Of a stretch of DNA of 64,000 nt, positions 50,476 to 59,795 are shown piece after piece; the stretch's first letter is position 1; every line of letters begins with the position of its first letter. Source of the DNA: Sporosarcina luteola (GTDB taxonomy: Bacteria > Bacillota > Bacilli > Bacillales_A > Planococcaceae); contig NZ_JAMBOI010000002.1 of NCBI RefSeq assembly GCF_023715535.1, positions 1 through 64,000 of the forward strand. The letters run 5' to 3'. The translations under genes were made by a program, and so were the position numbers. A model generated the notes under the pieces. The model ran no database searches, was not told the origin of the DNA, and worked only from the letters and a program-made list of their open reading frames with translations.

Positions 50476-51491
50476 ACTTCAATATATCTAGAGGTCAGTT
50501 TTTTCTTCTTCTTTTTATAGTCCAGTCAGGATCATCATTTTTCTCCTTCCCGTCTCCTTTTATCAATGCAGCAGGGAGGGATGCATGGCTTATCTTCCTC
50601 GTTGCAGGGGCGTTCCACTATGTGATGTTGCTCTTCTATGAACAAAATTACAAACATTTTAAGATTGGTCAAATTGTCGGATGGTTGTATAAAGGTTATT
50701 GGCTTTTTGTATCCATCGTATATCTTGCCTATGTCGATTATACATTAGCGGTATGGGGGTTCCCGAAAACACCACAATTCATTGTTATCGCAGTTCTAGT
50801 CAGTGTATCTCTGTATGCTAATTTAAGCAGGGCGGAAACGGTAATAAACTTGTCTGTCTTGTTAATTCCACTAATATTATTATTTTTAGTATTCCTACAG
50901 TTCGCTTGGAAAGATTTAGTGTGGACGAATCTTTTTCCGGTGGGTGAGTCGACGAGTGTGGAATGGACGAAAGGGCTACTAAAAGCACAGCTCGCTTTCA
51001 TAGGTATTGAACTGTATTTGTTTTTCAGAAAGCATGTTGACAAGAAACAGAAAATAAAAGGTCGACCGTTATTTGTCTATCAACTGGTGTGGTTCTTATT
51101 CTTTTTCTTCTCTGTCGTCATAATACTCTTATATTTCACTCCCAAGGGATTGGAAAGGATTCCCGAACCGCTATTATTTCTATTAAAAGCACAGGAAGTT
51201 ACTTTTGTTGAGCGCCTCGATTTGTTTTTTTTATACATTTGGACGGTATGGACCATTGTCACCGTAACGATAATCTCCTTTGCTGCATTGTATGTTCACC
51301 GGCTTCATAGTACTAAGCATGACAAAAGGGATACAATCATTTGGCACATACTCCTCGTCTTGTTGCCTATGCTCTTTTTGTCCAAACAATCTATGGAACA
51401 ACTGAATGATTTGATCATTTATGTGTATCTTGTTTTTGGCTTACTCGTTCCGGTCACCGTTATAATTACGAATCGGAGGAAGCGGAAATGA
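50472..51491 (+). CDS. GerA-family spore germination protein, B subunit
   Basis: A 339-residue, ten-segment membrane protein of the GerAB/spore permease type, an APC-superfamily relative. It starts at TTG 50472 inside the A-subunit end, after GAAGAAGGGGGA. QFFLLLFIVQSGSSFFSFPSPFI and AAGRDAWLIFLVAGAFHYVML are the family opening. This subunit is thought to bind the germinant (an amino acid or sugar). The identity of the germinant cannot be read from sequence. Confidence 0.92.
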   Translation: MNFNISRGQFFLLLFIVQSGSSFFSFPSPFINAAGRDAWLIFLVAGAFHYVMLLFYEQNYKHFKIGQIVGWLYKGYWLFVSIVYLAYVDYTLAVWGFPKTPQFIVIAVLVSVSLYANLSRAETVINLSVLLIPLILLFLVFLQFAWKDLVWTNLFPVGESTSVEWTKGLLKAQLAFIGIELYLFFRKHVDKKQKIKGRPLFVYQLVWFLFFFFSVVIILLYFTPKGLERIPEPLLFLLKAQEVTFVERLDLFFLYIWTVWTIVTVTIISFAALYVHRLHSTKHDKRDTIIWHILLVLLPMLFLSKQSMEQLNDLIIYVYLVFGLLVPVTVIITNRRKRK

Positions 51492-52570
51492 AGAAAATCT
51501 TACTCGTTTCTATCGCCTGTTCACTTCTACTAGCAGGTTGTTGGGATGAACGACTATACAAGGATATTACCATCGTCCCGCTAATGGGCTATGATGGAGA
51601 ACCCGGGAAATGGACAGGCTACTTTACACATGCTGTAGTGGCTAATCCTGATAGCATTAGCTTTTCGACTGTTGAAGGAAGCGGCGTTTCCATAGAGGAA
51701 GCCCGGCTCGATGCAAATCGGAAGACGAGTGAATCACTTGATCCTACGCAAGTTCTAGTCGTACTTCTCTCTACAAAAGCAGTAAAGACGGATCTCTTGG
51801 AGACTTTCGATATCGCTTATAGAATGCCGCGTACCCGGTTAAGCAGTCGCTTTGTCGTAGTGGAAGGGGATTTAGCTCCTTTTATGGAAAAGACAGAAAA
51901 AATGGGTAAAGAGGTCCCCGATTACTATGATGAAACTTTAAACACTGCTATATTTGCTTCTATTATTCCTGACGAAGATATCCAGTTAGCTGTCAGATTA
52001 CTATTAGACGAAGGGATTGACCTTCAATTACCTTACGTGAAAATGTCGGAAACGACAGGCACACCTGAAGTGGCGGGAGTCGCATTGTTCAGTGACAAAG
52101 TTTTTTCGGGTCACACGTTAGATACAAAGGAGTCAACCATCATTCAAATTCTTAAAAAGAAGCCTGGGGACGAGACGATGTTCACATTCGAGTGGGAAAA
52201 AGAAGGTAAAAAGTATCCGGTTACCGTGGGACTAGTCAAGTACAATAAGAAGTGGAACATAAAGGATAGCAAGATCAATGCTGCCTATAAAATGAAAGTC
52301 CAGGTTAATGAATTTGCTTATAATCATTTAGATGAAGAGAAGAAAAGGAAAGAGTTGGAGGGGTTTCTCTCTAAAGAACTGACGAATGATTTTAATGAGG
52401 TGATCAAGAAATTACAGGAAGCGAAAAGTGACCCTGTGGGCTTTGGTAGAACAGTACGTGCGTTCCATCCTCACTTATGGAAAAAAGGGAAATGGCAAGA
52501 TACATTTTCTGAACTCGACATCAATGTAAAAGTCGATGTTGAAATTACGAGAACCGGTATAATAAATTAA
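51488..52570 (+). CDS. GerA-family spore germination lipoprotein, C subunit
   Basis: A 360-residue lipoprotein with lipobox LLAGC (Cys18), followed by WDERLYKDITIVPLMGYDGE, the usual GerXC start (CWDxRE... then VxAxGID-like). Later blocks, QVLVVLLSTKAVKTDLLETFDI and TRLSSRFVVVEGDLAPFME, and the C-terminal DPVGFGRTVRAFHPHLWKK complete the family. It sits on the outer face of the spore inner membrane as part of the receptor. Confidence 0.92.
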   Translation: MKKILLVSIACSLLLAGCWDERLYKDITIVPLMGYDGEPGKWTGYFTHAVVANPDSISFSTVEGSGVSIEEARLDANRKTSESLDPTQVLVVLLSTKAVKTDLLETFDIAYRMPRTRLSSRFVVVEGDLAPFMEKTEKMGKEVPDYYDETLNTAIFASIIPDEDIQLAVRLLLDEGIDLQLPYVKMSETTGTPEVAGVALFSDKVFSGHTLDTKESTIIQILKKKPGDETMFTFEWEKEGKKYPVTVGLVKYNKKWNIKDSKINAAYKMKVQVNEFAYNHLDEEKKRKELEGFLSKELTNDFNEVIKKLQEAKSDPVGFGRTVRAFHPHLWKKGKWQDTFSELDINVKVDVEITRTGIIN

Positions 52571-52572
52571 AT

Positions 52573-52610
52573 TAAAACCCGCGAGCTAGTATTTAGTATC
52601 GCGGGTTTCT
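52573..52610. terminator. Terminator after the germination operon
   Basis: AAACCCGCGA pairs with TCGCGGGTTT around a 14-base loop. It also ends the convergent MATE gene. Confidence 0.75.
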
Positions 52611-52612
52611 TA

Positions 52613-53959
52613 TTACCTGAATTTTCTTTTCTGAATATGGAGTAGACGTAGTGACAACGCGAGTGCTCCGACCGTCAGACCTGAAATGAGGCCGACCCAG
52701 TAACCGAATGGACCCAAATCGCTAAACGTCGCCAAAAGATAGCCGATGGGCAAACCCAGCACCCAATAAGACATAATCGCCATTAAAAACGTCATATTGA
52801 CATCTTTATATCCGCGTAACGCGCCTTGGACGGGTGCTTGGATTGCATCCGATAATTGAAAGAGCGCTGCATAGATGAGGAACTGGGCCGCAATTCCGAT
52901 AATGCGCACGTCTGTCGTATAGAGAGAGGCGATTTGTTCCCGGAAGATGAGGAGGATGATGATGGCTATGGCACTGAATGCAATTGCAAGACCGACAGCC
53001 AAGAAACTGTATTGCTTCGCATCACGGAATTGCCCAGCGCCGACAGACTGTCCGACTAGAATTGTTGCGCCCATCGAAATGCTCAACGGAATCATATAGA
53101 GAAGAGACGAGAAATTCAGGGCAACCTGATGTGCCGAAATAACAATGGTCGAATAGTTACTCATCATCAATGTAACCGCGGAAAATATGCTCGTTTCGAC
53201 AAATATCGAAATTCCGATCGGCACGCCGATGAATAATATCTCCTTCCACCTTACAAATGAAAGCTTGCCCCATTTATTGAATAGCTGGTATTCGCTGAAC
53301 GATCTGTGTTTCCAAGCGACACCATAGGCAATGAAAAAAATGAGCCAATAGGTGATCGCAGCTGCATAACCTGCTCCGACACCACCTAATTCAGGAAAAC
53401 CCCAGTTTCCGTAAATAAGAAGATAGTTCGTAAAAATCGTAAGTGGCGCTGATAACAGAATGATAGCCATTGAGACGCGTGTAGCGCCGAGTGCATCGAA
53501 GAAACAACGTAATACGGTGTATGCGAAAAGCGGAAACAGCCCTAAGCTCATAGCTTCCAAGTAGTCGGCAGCTACAATCCGGACCTCCTCTTCGAGCGGC
53601 ATTGATTCGAGGATGGGTGAAACTCCATATCGAATGATCATGAAAACGACACTAGCGAGGGCGATTGACACATAGAGACCTTGCTGAACAGTAAATTTCA
53701 CTTCTCCGTTCCGGCGGGAACCTATTAGCTGGGCGATTATGGGTGTCAACCCCATCAAGATGCCGGCTAGACCGGTATAGACAGGCACCCAAAACGAAGA
53801 ACCGATTGTTACACCTGCAAGATGGTATGTATCATATCGCCCAGTCATAAGAATGTCGAAGAAGGTAATCATGTACAGGGCAACCTGCGTAATAAGAATT
53901 GGCATAACAATTGTCGCCAGTTTTAACGGCTTTTTATTAAATGGAACGGTAGTTTGCAA
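52613..53959 (-). CDS. MATE-family multidrug exporter
   Basis: A 448-residue protein with 12 membrane segments if TTG 53959 is the start, nine bases after AAAGGA; the ATG at 53968 overlaps the ribosome site. PILITQVALYMITFFDILMTGRYDT and VPVYTGLAGILMGLTPIIAQLIG are the MatE opening. The second half repeats it (VETSIFSAVTLMMSNYSTIVISAHQVALNFSSLLYMIPLSISMGATILVGQSVGAG), as in NorM/DinF-type proteins. It exports cationic drugs in exchange for sodium or protons. Substrate unknown. Confidence 0.88.
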   Translation of the reverse strand: MQTTVPFNKKPLKLATIVMPILITQVALYMITFFDILMTGRYDTYHLAGVTIGSSFWVPVYTGLAGILMGLTPIIAQLIGSRRNGEVKFTVQQGLYVSIALASVVFMIIRYGVSPILESMPLEEEVRIVAADYLEAMSLGLFPLFAYTVLRCFFDALGATRVSMAIILLSAPLTIFTNYLLIYGNWGFPELGGVGAGYAAAITYWLIFFIAYGVAWKHRSFSEYQLFNKWGKLSFVRWKEILFIGVPIGISIFVETSIFSAVTLMMSNYSTIVISAHQVALNFSSLLYMIPLSISMGATILVGQSVGAGQFRDAKQYSFLAVGLAIAFSAIAIIILLIFREQIASLYTTDVRIIGIAAQFLIYAALFQLSDAIQAPVQGALRGYKDVNMTFLMAIMSYWVLGLPIGYLLATFSDLGPFGYWVGLISGLTVGALALSLRLLHIQKRKFR

Positions 53960-54076
53960 GTAAATCATCCTTTAATCCAAAATTACCCCCATTGTACCAT
54001 GGTTCGTTTGCTATAATGACTATGGAGTTCAAATAAGATGAATTCATATATTTGAGAATAGATGAGGTGAATGGCC

Positions 54077-55153
54077 ATGAAACGGCCTGTTGTATTACTA
54101 ACCGGGGGCGGCACTGCAGGTCATGTGTCGGTAAATGAAGCACTGATACCCGAATTCATTGATAAAGGATATGAAATCCATTATATCGGTTCCCACGACG
54201 GAATTGAAAAAGAATTGATAAAGGATGGTCATCGAGAAGTGACCTACCATGCAATCCAAAGCGGCAAGTTAAGACGGTATTTTTCCATGAAGAATTTTTC
54301 CGATCCATTCCGGGTAGGAGCCGGGGTCTTGCAGGCATATTCCATTTTGCGCAAGGTACAGCCGGAAATCATTTTTTCGAAGGGCGGATTTGTATCAGTA
54401 CCTGTCGTTTTAGCCGCGAAGCTTGCAAAAATTCCAGTTGTCGTACATGAATCGGACGTTACACCTGGACTTGCGAACAAGCTCGCTCTGCCGTTTTCCA
54501 AACATATCTTTACGGTCTTCGAACAGACGCTTGACTATGTACCTGCCGGAAAAGCAACTTGTGTAGGGGCTGTCATCAGACCTGAAATATTCCAAGGCGC
54601 CAGGAAAGAAGGGCTGCGGATCGCAGGTTTGACAGGAGAGAAACCGATAGTTATCGTCATGGGGGGCAGCCAAGGATCAGCATTGCTTAATAACGCCGTG
54701 CGAAAAGAATTGGATGCTGTGCTCGATCGTTTTGAAATTATCCATCTTTGCGGCAAAGGGAATATTGATGAGTCTTTAGAACAGATGAAGGGCTACACAC
54801 AGTTTGAATATGTGACCGAAGGGCTGCCGCATTTATTGGCGGCATCCGATTATGCTGTATCTCGAGCGGGGTCGAATGCCATATTTGAATTGTTGTCCGT
54901 CTTAAAACCGATGTTGCTTATTCCTTTATCCGCTTCTCAAAGCAGAGGGGATCAGCTATTGAATGCATCCCTTTTCGAAGCCCTTGGCATTGCAAAAGTG
55001 ATGCAAGAAGAGGAATTGAGTGAAAACTCCATGGCTGAACTTTTCAATTCACTCAGGGAAGATGGGGATACTCTAGTATCCAATATGAGAAAAGTCTCAC
55101 ACACGAAATCTCCAGAAACAATGGTGGATTTAATTCTTTCATACAAAAATTAG
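54077..55153 (+). CDS. MurG-type glycosyltransferase (second copy, probable)
   Basis: A 358-residue enzyme from ATG 54077, with GAGGTGA upstream; the ATG at 54071 is too close. It has the GT-B fold: LTGGGTAGHVSVNEALIPEF (GGGTGGH-like loop), SKGGFVSVPVVLAAKLAKIPVVVHESDVTPGLANK, VMGGSQGSALLN and ASDYAVSRAGSNAIFELLSVLKPMLLIPL for UDP-GlcNAc binding. It is close to MurG, which makes lipid II. MurG normally lies in the dcw cluster; here it is alone, beside odhA, so this is probably the MurG2-type paralogue seen in some Bacillales. Confidence 0.85.
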   Translation: MKRPVVLLTGGGTAGHVSVNEALIPEFIDKGYEIHYIGSHDGIEKELIKDGHREVTYHAIQSGKLRRYFSMKNFSDPFRVGAGVLQAYSILRKVQPEIIFSKGGFVSVPVVLAAKLAKIPVVVHESDVTPGLANKLALPFSKHIFTVFEQTLDYVPAGKATCVGAVIRPEIFQGARKEGLRIAGLTGEKPIVIVMGGSQGSALLNNAVRKELDAVLDRFEIIHLCGKGNIDESLEQMKGYTQFEYVTEGLPHLLAASDYAVSRAGSNAIFELLSVLKPMLLIPLSASQSRGDQLLNASLFEALGIAKVMQEEELSENSMAELFNSLREDGDTLVSNMRKVSHTKSPETMVDLILSYKN

Positions 55154-55351
55154 CTGGAATAGATTTTTGCAGCTGAAAAATGAAAAAAGAGAGTTGCAAA
55201 TAAATAAACAGGAATCTATTTTTGTTGAATGCTAATATGTCAATAAAATAGTACTAATCCCTTCCCGTTCTATTATTTGCGTGGTAATATGGATACGGAT
55301 AAAAAATAGAAACACAACATGCCAATAGGCAAAATGTGGAGGTCATTTTAC

Positions 55352-58165
55352 ATGTCGAACAATGTTGGTACCCAACGTTCCCCTTATTCGGTATTCGCTG
55401 GTCCGAACCTTGGGTATGTAATGGAAATGTATGATCAGTTTAAAGTGTCACCCGAATCGGTGGATCCCGAACTTGCTGAAATGTTCAGAAGCTACGGTGC
55501 GCCTTCTATAGAGGGGGCAGATCAAAATACAGCAATGTCAGCTGTGCCAGAAAGTAATTTTGGAAAAGTTCTGGCCGCCTACACGCTAATCGACGCTATC
55601 CGCACATACGGGCATCTTGCCTCGGATATATATCCGCTGAACGATAGACCTAAAGATGCAACGCGACTGGAACTTTCGTATTATGGTTTATCCGAGAGTG
55701 ATTTGCAGTCGATGCCAGCCTCCTTGTTTGTGAAAAATCCGCCCGCCCATGTAGAAAGCGGACTGGATGCAGTAAACTATTTGAAATCATTATACACTGG
55801 GAAGATTGCTTATGAATTCTCACATGTAATTGATGAAGAAGAGCGAACTTGGATCCAATCGAAAATTGAAAACGGAGAAATCTCCGTGCAGCTTTCTGAG
55901 GATGATAAAAAGGCTTTACTTGAACGGCTTACAAAGGTCGAAGGCTTTGAAAAATTCATTCACCGCACATTTGTCGGGGCAAAGCGTTTTTCCATTGAAG
56001 GACTTGACTCTCTAGTCGTCCTCATTGATGAGTTGGTTCGCCGTTCCGAGGCTGACAGAGTGAAGAAGATACTGATTGGCATGGCACACCGTGGACGTTT
56101 GAATGTATTGACCCATATTTTGAATAAACCTTATGAAATGATGTTCGCTGAATTTGCCGGCGTCCCATCCGAGCCATTTCTACCTGAAGATGGTTCACTT
56201 GCGACGACACATGGCTGGTTCGGTGATGTAAAATACCATATGGGAGCTCTATATAAAGCTCCTTCAGGAACTGAACGCTTCTTAGCTTACAACCCTTCCC
56301 ACTTGGAGGTCGTCAATCCGATTGTTGCCGGGCAAACCCGTGCTGCACAGGAATCGACAAATCAGGAAGGCCAGCCTAAACAGGATATGAAAGCTGCGTA
56401 TGCCATCATGATCCATGGGGATGCAGCTTTCCCAGGCCAGGGAATTGTACCTGAAACATTCAACTATAGCCGTGTACGCGGATATAAGACTGGCGGTTCA
56501 ATCCATATTATCGCCAATAATACGATTGGTTTTACAACTGAGTTTTACGATTCGAGATCGACTCATTATTCGTCAGACCCTGCAAAAGGCTTTGAAGTTC
56601 CGGTATTGCATGTCAATGCTGACAGTCCGGAAGATGTCATTGCGGCGGCGTCGTTTGCGTTCGAGTATCGTCAAAAGTTTGGCAAGGATATTTTAATAGA
56701 TTTAATCGGATATCGCCGATACGGGCACAACGAAATGGATGAGCCGTTAGTGACGAACCCTGTCATGTACCACTCGATCCATAAGCACCCAACTGCACGC
56801 CAAATCTACGGTTCCAAACTTGTAGAAGCGAACATCTTGAAAGCTGAGGATGTCGAAAAGATGGATGCTGACGTCTTTGCGGTGATGCAAGCCGCATACG
56901 ACAAAGTGAAAGAGGATTCCACGAAAGCGAAAGAACGATCTAATGCAACGCCTGATTCTGTCATGGCGGGATACCCAAGGGATCTTGAAACTGGTGTAGA
57001 TCACGACAGATTGCAACGGATGAATGAAGAGCTGCTTTCGTATCCGGATGACTTCACAGTATTCAGCAAGTTGGATCGGATATTGAAGCGTCGTGAAGAG
57101 CCTTTCAAAGGAAAAGGAAAAGTGGACTGGGCACATGCCGAACAATTGGCTTTCGGTTCCATTCTGCAAGACGGTAAACCGATTCGCATTACTGGGCAAG
57201 ACGTCCAGCGAGGTACTTTCGCGCATCGCCATCTTGTGTTGCACGACGAAAAGACTGGGGAAGAGTTTGTACCACTCCATCATATTAGTGACTCGAACGC
57301 TTCATTTGTCGCTTACAATAGTCCATTAACTGAAACTGCTGTTGTCGGTTATGAATTCGGTTATAACTTGGAGAAAGACCAGGCGTTGTCAATTTGGGAA
57401 GCCCAATATGGGGATTTTGCAAATATGGCACAAGTGATGTTTGACCAATTCATTTCTTCCAGTCATTCGAAATGGGGCCAACAGTCCGGTATGGTCATTC
57501 TACTGCCACATGCATACGAAGGTCAGGGACCGGAACACTCAAGTGCACGTCTAGAAAGATATTTACAGCTAAGCGCGGAGAATAACTGGACGGTTGCGAA
57601 CATTTCAAGCGCGGCGAACTATTTCCACGTCTTGCGCAGACAGGCAATGATGCTTGGAACTGACGTGGAACGTCCACTTGTCATCGTGTCGCCGAAATCA
57701 CTTCTTCGTCATCCGCTCGTCGGCGCCGAAGTGAGCGATCTGGCAGGCGGACATTTCCAAACTGTTCTTGAGCAGCCTGGAACAGGCCAAAATCCTGACA
57801 AAGTGAAAAAGATTCTATTCGCAAGCGGTAAAATGGCAATCGATCTTGCTGAGAAAGTGAAGGATGGAGAAGGCTTCGACCACTTGCATATTGTCCGCGT
57901 GGAACAGCTTTATCCATTCCCATCCGATAAAATTGCGGAAATTGCAGCGCGCTATCCAAAAACGAAGGAGCTCGTCTGGGTCCAAGAAGAGCCTAAAAAT
58001 ATGGGATCTTGGTCATTTGCTTTGGAATACATGCTTGAAATCGCCGGAGATGAGAAATCAGTTTCCTACGTAGGCCGTATTCATCGCGCGAGCCCTTCCG
58101 AAGGTAATGGGGAAGCGCACAAAGCAGAGCAACAACGCATCATCGAAGAAGCTTTGAAAAAATAA
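55352..58165 (+). CDS. odhA: 2-oxoglutarate dehydrogenase E1 component
   Basis: A 937-residue thiamine-diphosphate enzyme from ATG 55352 after GGAGGT. It opens with PYSVFAGPNLGYVMEMYDQF, has the family turn GMAHRGRLNVL, and the ThDP/Mg site IHGDAAFPGQGIVPETFNYS with IIANNTIGFTT. The C-terminal part carries HAYEGQGPEHSSARLERYLQL and KSLLRHPL. It decarboxylates 2-oxoglutarate and passes succinyl groups to OdhB. It forms an operon with odhB, 64 bp apart. The citrate-cycle pair lies next to yojN-yojO, as in B. subtilis. Confidence 0.95.
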   Translation: MSNNVGTQRSPYSVFAGPNLGYVMEMYDQFKVSPESVDPELAEMFRSYGAPSIEGADQNTAMSAVPESNFGKVLAAYTLIDAIRTYGHLASDIYPLNDRPKDATRLELSYYGLSESDLQSMPASLFVKNPPAHVESGLDAVNYLKSLYTGKIAYEFSHVIDEEERTWIQSKIENGEISVQLSEDDKKALLERLTKVEGFEKFIHRTFVGAKRFSIEGLDSLVVLIDELVRRSEADRVKKILIGMAHRGRLNVLTHILNKPYEMMFAEFAGVPSEPFLPEDGSLATTHGWFGDVKYHMGALYKAPSGTERFLAYNPSHLEVVNPIVAGQTRAAQESTNQEGQPKQDMKAAYAIMIHGDAAFPGQGIVPETFNYSRVRGYKTGGSIHIIANNTIGFTTEFYDSRSTHYSSDPAKGFEVPVLHVNADSPEDVIAAASFAFEYRQKFGKDILIDLIGYRRYGHNEMDEPLVTNPVMYHSIHKHPTARQIYGSKLVEANILKAEDVEKMDADVFAVMQAAYDKVKEDSTKAKERSNATPDSVMAGYPRDLETGVDHDRLQRMNEELLSYPDDFTVFSKLDRILKRREEPFKGKGKVDWAHAEQLAFGSILQDGKPIRITGQDVQRGTFAHRHLVLHDEKTGEEFVPLHHISDSNASFVAYNSPLTETAVVGYEFGYNLEKDQALSIWEAQYGDFANMAQVMFDQFISSSHSKWGQQSGMVILLPHAYEGQGPEHSSARLERYLQLSAENNWTVANISSAANYFHVLRRQAMMLGTDVERPLVIVSPKSLLRHPLVGAEVSDLAGGHFQTVLEQPGTGQNPDKVKKILFASGKMAIDLAEKVKDGEGFDHLHIVRVEQLYPFPSDKIAEIAARYPKTKELVWVQEEPKNMGSWSFALEYMLEIAGDEKSVSYVGRIHRASPSEGNGEAHKAEQQRIIEEALKK

Positions 58166-58229
58166 TTTCACATTAATTAAAGATATTTGTTGCCACCGTT
58201 GAAACGGTAGAACAGAGGAGGAATTTATT

Positions 58230-59468
58230 GTGGCTGAAATCAAAGTACCTGAGCTTGCAGAATCGATTACTGAAGGAACGATTGCAAAGTGGTTGAAACA
58301 ACCCGGTGAAAGTGTTGACAAAGGCGAGTTCATCGTAGAATTGGAAACGGATAAAGTAAACGTGGAAGTCATCTCCGAGGAAGCCGGAGTCATCCAAGAA
58401 CTTCTTGCTGCAGAAGGTGACACAGTAGAAGTCGGTCAAGTCATCGCAGTCGTAGGCGAAGGTTCCGGAGCACCAGCGGCACAACCATCTGCACCTGCAC
58501 CTAAAGCGGAAGAGGTTCCTGCAACAGCACCGGCACCACAAGAGGCGGCAGCTGCACAAACAACTGAACAGTCTTCTTCCGATCGTACAATCGCAAGCCC
58601 GGCAGCTCGAAAGCTTGCACGGGAAAAGGGCATCAACCTTGCTGACGTATCACCAGTAGATCCAATGGGCCGCGTTCGTGCGCAAGACGTATCAGCACAT
58701 GGCTCAGCTCCTAAAGCCCCGGCTGCGCCTGCAGCTCCAGCGAAAGCTGCTGCAGCACCGGTACAAGATGGCCGTGAAACGCGTGAAAAAATGACGCGTC
58801 GCCGCCAAACGATTGCGAAACGTCTATTGGAAGTGAGACAATCGACTGCAATGCTGACAACTTTCAATGAAATCGACATGACTGCTGTTATGGAACTCCG
58901 TTCACGTAAAAAAGACGATTTCTATGACAAGAATGATGTACGTCTTGGATTCATGTCTTTCTTCACAAAAGCGGTTGTCGCTGCTCTTAAAAAGTACCCA
59001 TACGTCAACTCGGAAATTGATGGCGATGAAATTATCTTGAAACACTATTACGATGTAGGAATCGCAGTTTCAACTGAAGGCGGATTGGTTGTTCCAATCG
59101 TCCGTGATGCTGATCGCAAGAATTTTGCTGAGATTGAATCTACAATCGGAGAGCTTGCTGGAAAAGCGAGAGACAATAAATTGACGATTGCGGATATGTC
59201 AGGCGGCTCATTCACAATCACAAACGGCGGTGTATTCGGATCTTTGTTCTCGACACCGATTTTAAACGGGACTCAAGTGGGTATCCTAGGAATGCACACA
59301 ATTCAAAAACGTCCTGTAGCTGTTGGCGATAATGTGGAGATTCGTCCGATGATGTACATTGCATTGTCTTATGATCACCGTGTGATCGATGGAAAAGACT
59401 CAGTCGGATTCCTTAAGATGGTCAAAGAATTGATTGAGAACCCAGAAGATCTGCTTCTTGGATCTTGA
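58230..59468 (+). CDS. odhB: Dihydrolipoyllysine succinyltransferase (E2 of 2-oxoglutarate dehydrogenase)
   Basis: A 412-residue protein from GTG 58230 after GAGGAGG. The lipoyl domain (1-75) has K42 in ETDKVNV. An Ala/Pro linker, the E3-binding domain (about 118-155; [19 protein letters not shown]) and another Ala/Pro linker follow. The catalytic domain (about 180-412) ends with [11 protein letters not shown], with His383 and Asp387 in the HxxxDG motif. It moves the succinyl group to CoA. A clear terminator closes the operon. The shared dihydrolipoamide dehydrogenase is elsewhere. Confidence 0.96.
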   Translation: MAEIKVPELAESITEGTIAKWLKQPGESVDKGEFIVELETDKVNVEVISEEAGVIQELLAAEGDTVEVGQVIAVVGEGSGAPAAQPSAPAPKAEEVPATAPAPQEAAAAQTTEQSSSDRTIASPAARKLAREKGINLADVSPVDPMGRVRAQDVSAHGSAPKAPAAPAAPAKAAAAPVQDGRETREKMTRRRQTIAKRLLEVRQSTAMLTTFNEIDMTAVMELRSRKKDDFYDKNDVRLGFMSFFTKAVVAALKKYPYVNSEIDGDEIILKHYYDVGIAVSTEGGLVVPIVRDADRKNFAEIESTIGELAGKARDNKLTIADMSGGSFTITNGGVFGSLFSTPILNGTQVGILGMHTIQKRPVAVGDNVEIRPMMYIALSYDHRVIDGKDSVGFLKMVKELIENPEDLLLGS

Positions 59469-59483
59469 TCTCTGCTTAACTGA

Positions 59484-59509
59484 AAAGCCCGAGTTTCTCG
59501 GGCTTTTTC
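59484..59509 (+). terminator. Terminator of the odhAB operon
   Basis: AAAAGCCCGAG pairs with CTCGGGCTTTT around TTT, followed by a T tract. Confidence 0.92.
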
Positions 59510-59537
59510 AAATTACTGAAATTGGATGGTGAACTAA

Positions 59538-59735
59538 ATGTCTTTTAAAGAGTGGACGACTGCCCCGACACTTCGTAAAGTCATGTGTAAGCATGCGGAT
59601 GCGGCTAAGTATGTCGTGAACGATTGTTTAACACCCGGGAAAGAATATGATGTAAAAAACGAAACAGAGGAATTCATTTTCATCGTGGATAATACCGGGA
59701 AAGTCGGCGGCTATTATAAAACATATTTTGAATGA
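59538..59735 (+). CDS. DUF6501-family small protein
   Basis: A 65-residue soluble protein. The stretch LRKVMCKHADAAKYVVNDCLTPGKEYDVKNETEEF, then FIVDNTGKVGGYYKTYFE, fits a small family named DUF6501 that is common in Bacillales near odhAB. The fold is probably a small beta barrel (SH3-like). The ribosome site is GGATGGTG. A terminator on each side shows its own transcription unit. Function unknown. Confidence 0.75.
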   Translation: MSFKEWTTAPTLRKVMCKHADAAKYVVNDCLTPGKEYDVKNETEEFIFIVDNTGKVGGYYKTYFE

Positions 59736-59743
59736 ATTTTTAC

Positions 59744-59778
59744 GCCCGGTGCCCACTTTTCGGTACCGGGCATTTTTT
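59744..59778 (+). terminator. Terminator after the DUF6501 gene
   Basis: GCCCGGT pairs with ACCGGGC, extended by an imperfect GCC/GGT inner part, and is followed by six T residues. Confidence 0.85.
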
Positions 59779-59795
59779 AGGAGGATGAGCAATTC

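Noticed and set aside
58436..58879. 147-codon minus-strand ORF rich in Ala/Gly/Ser
   Set aside because: Antisense of the Ala/Pro linkers of odhB.
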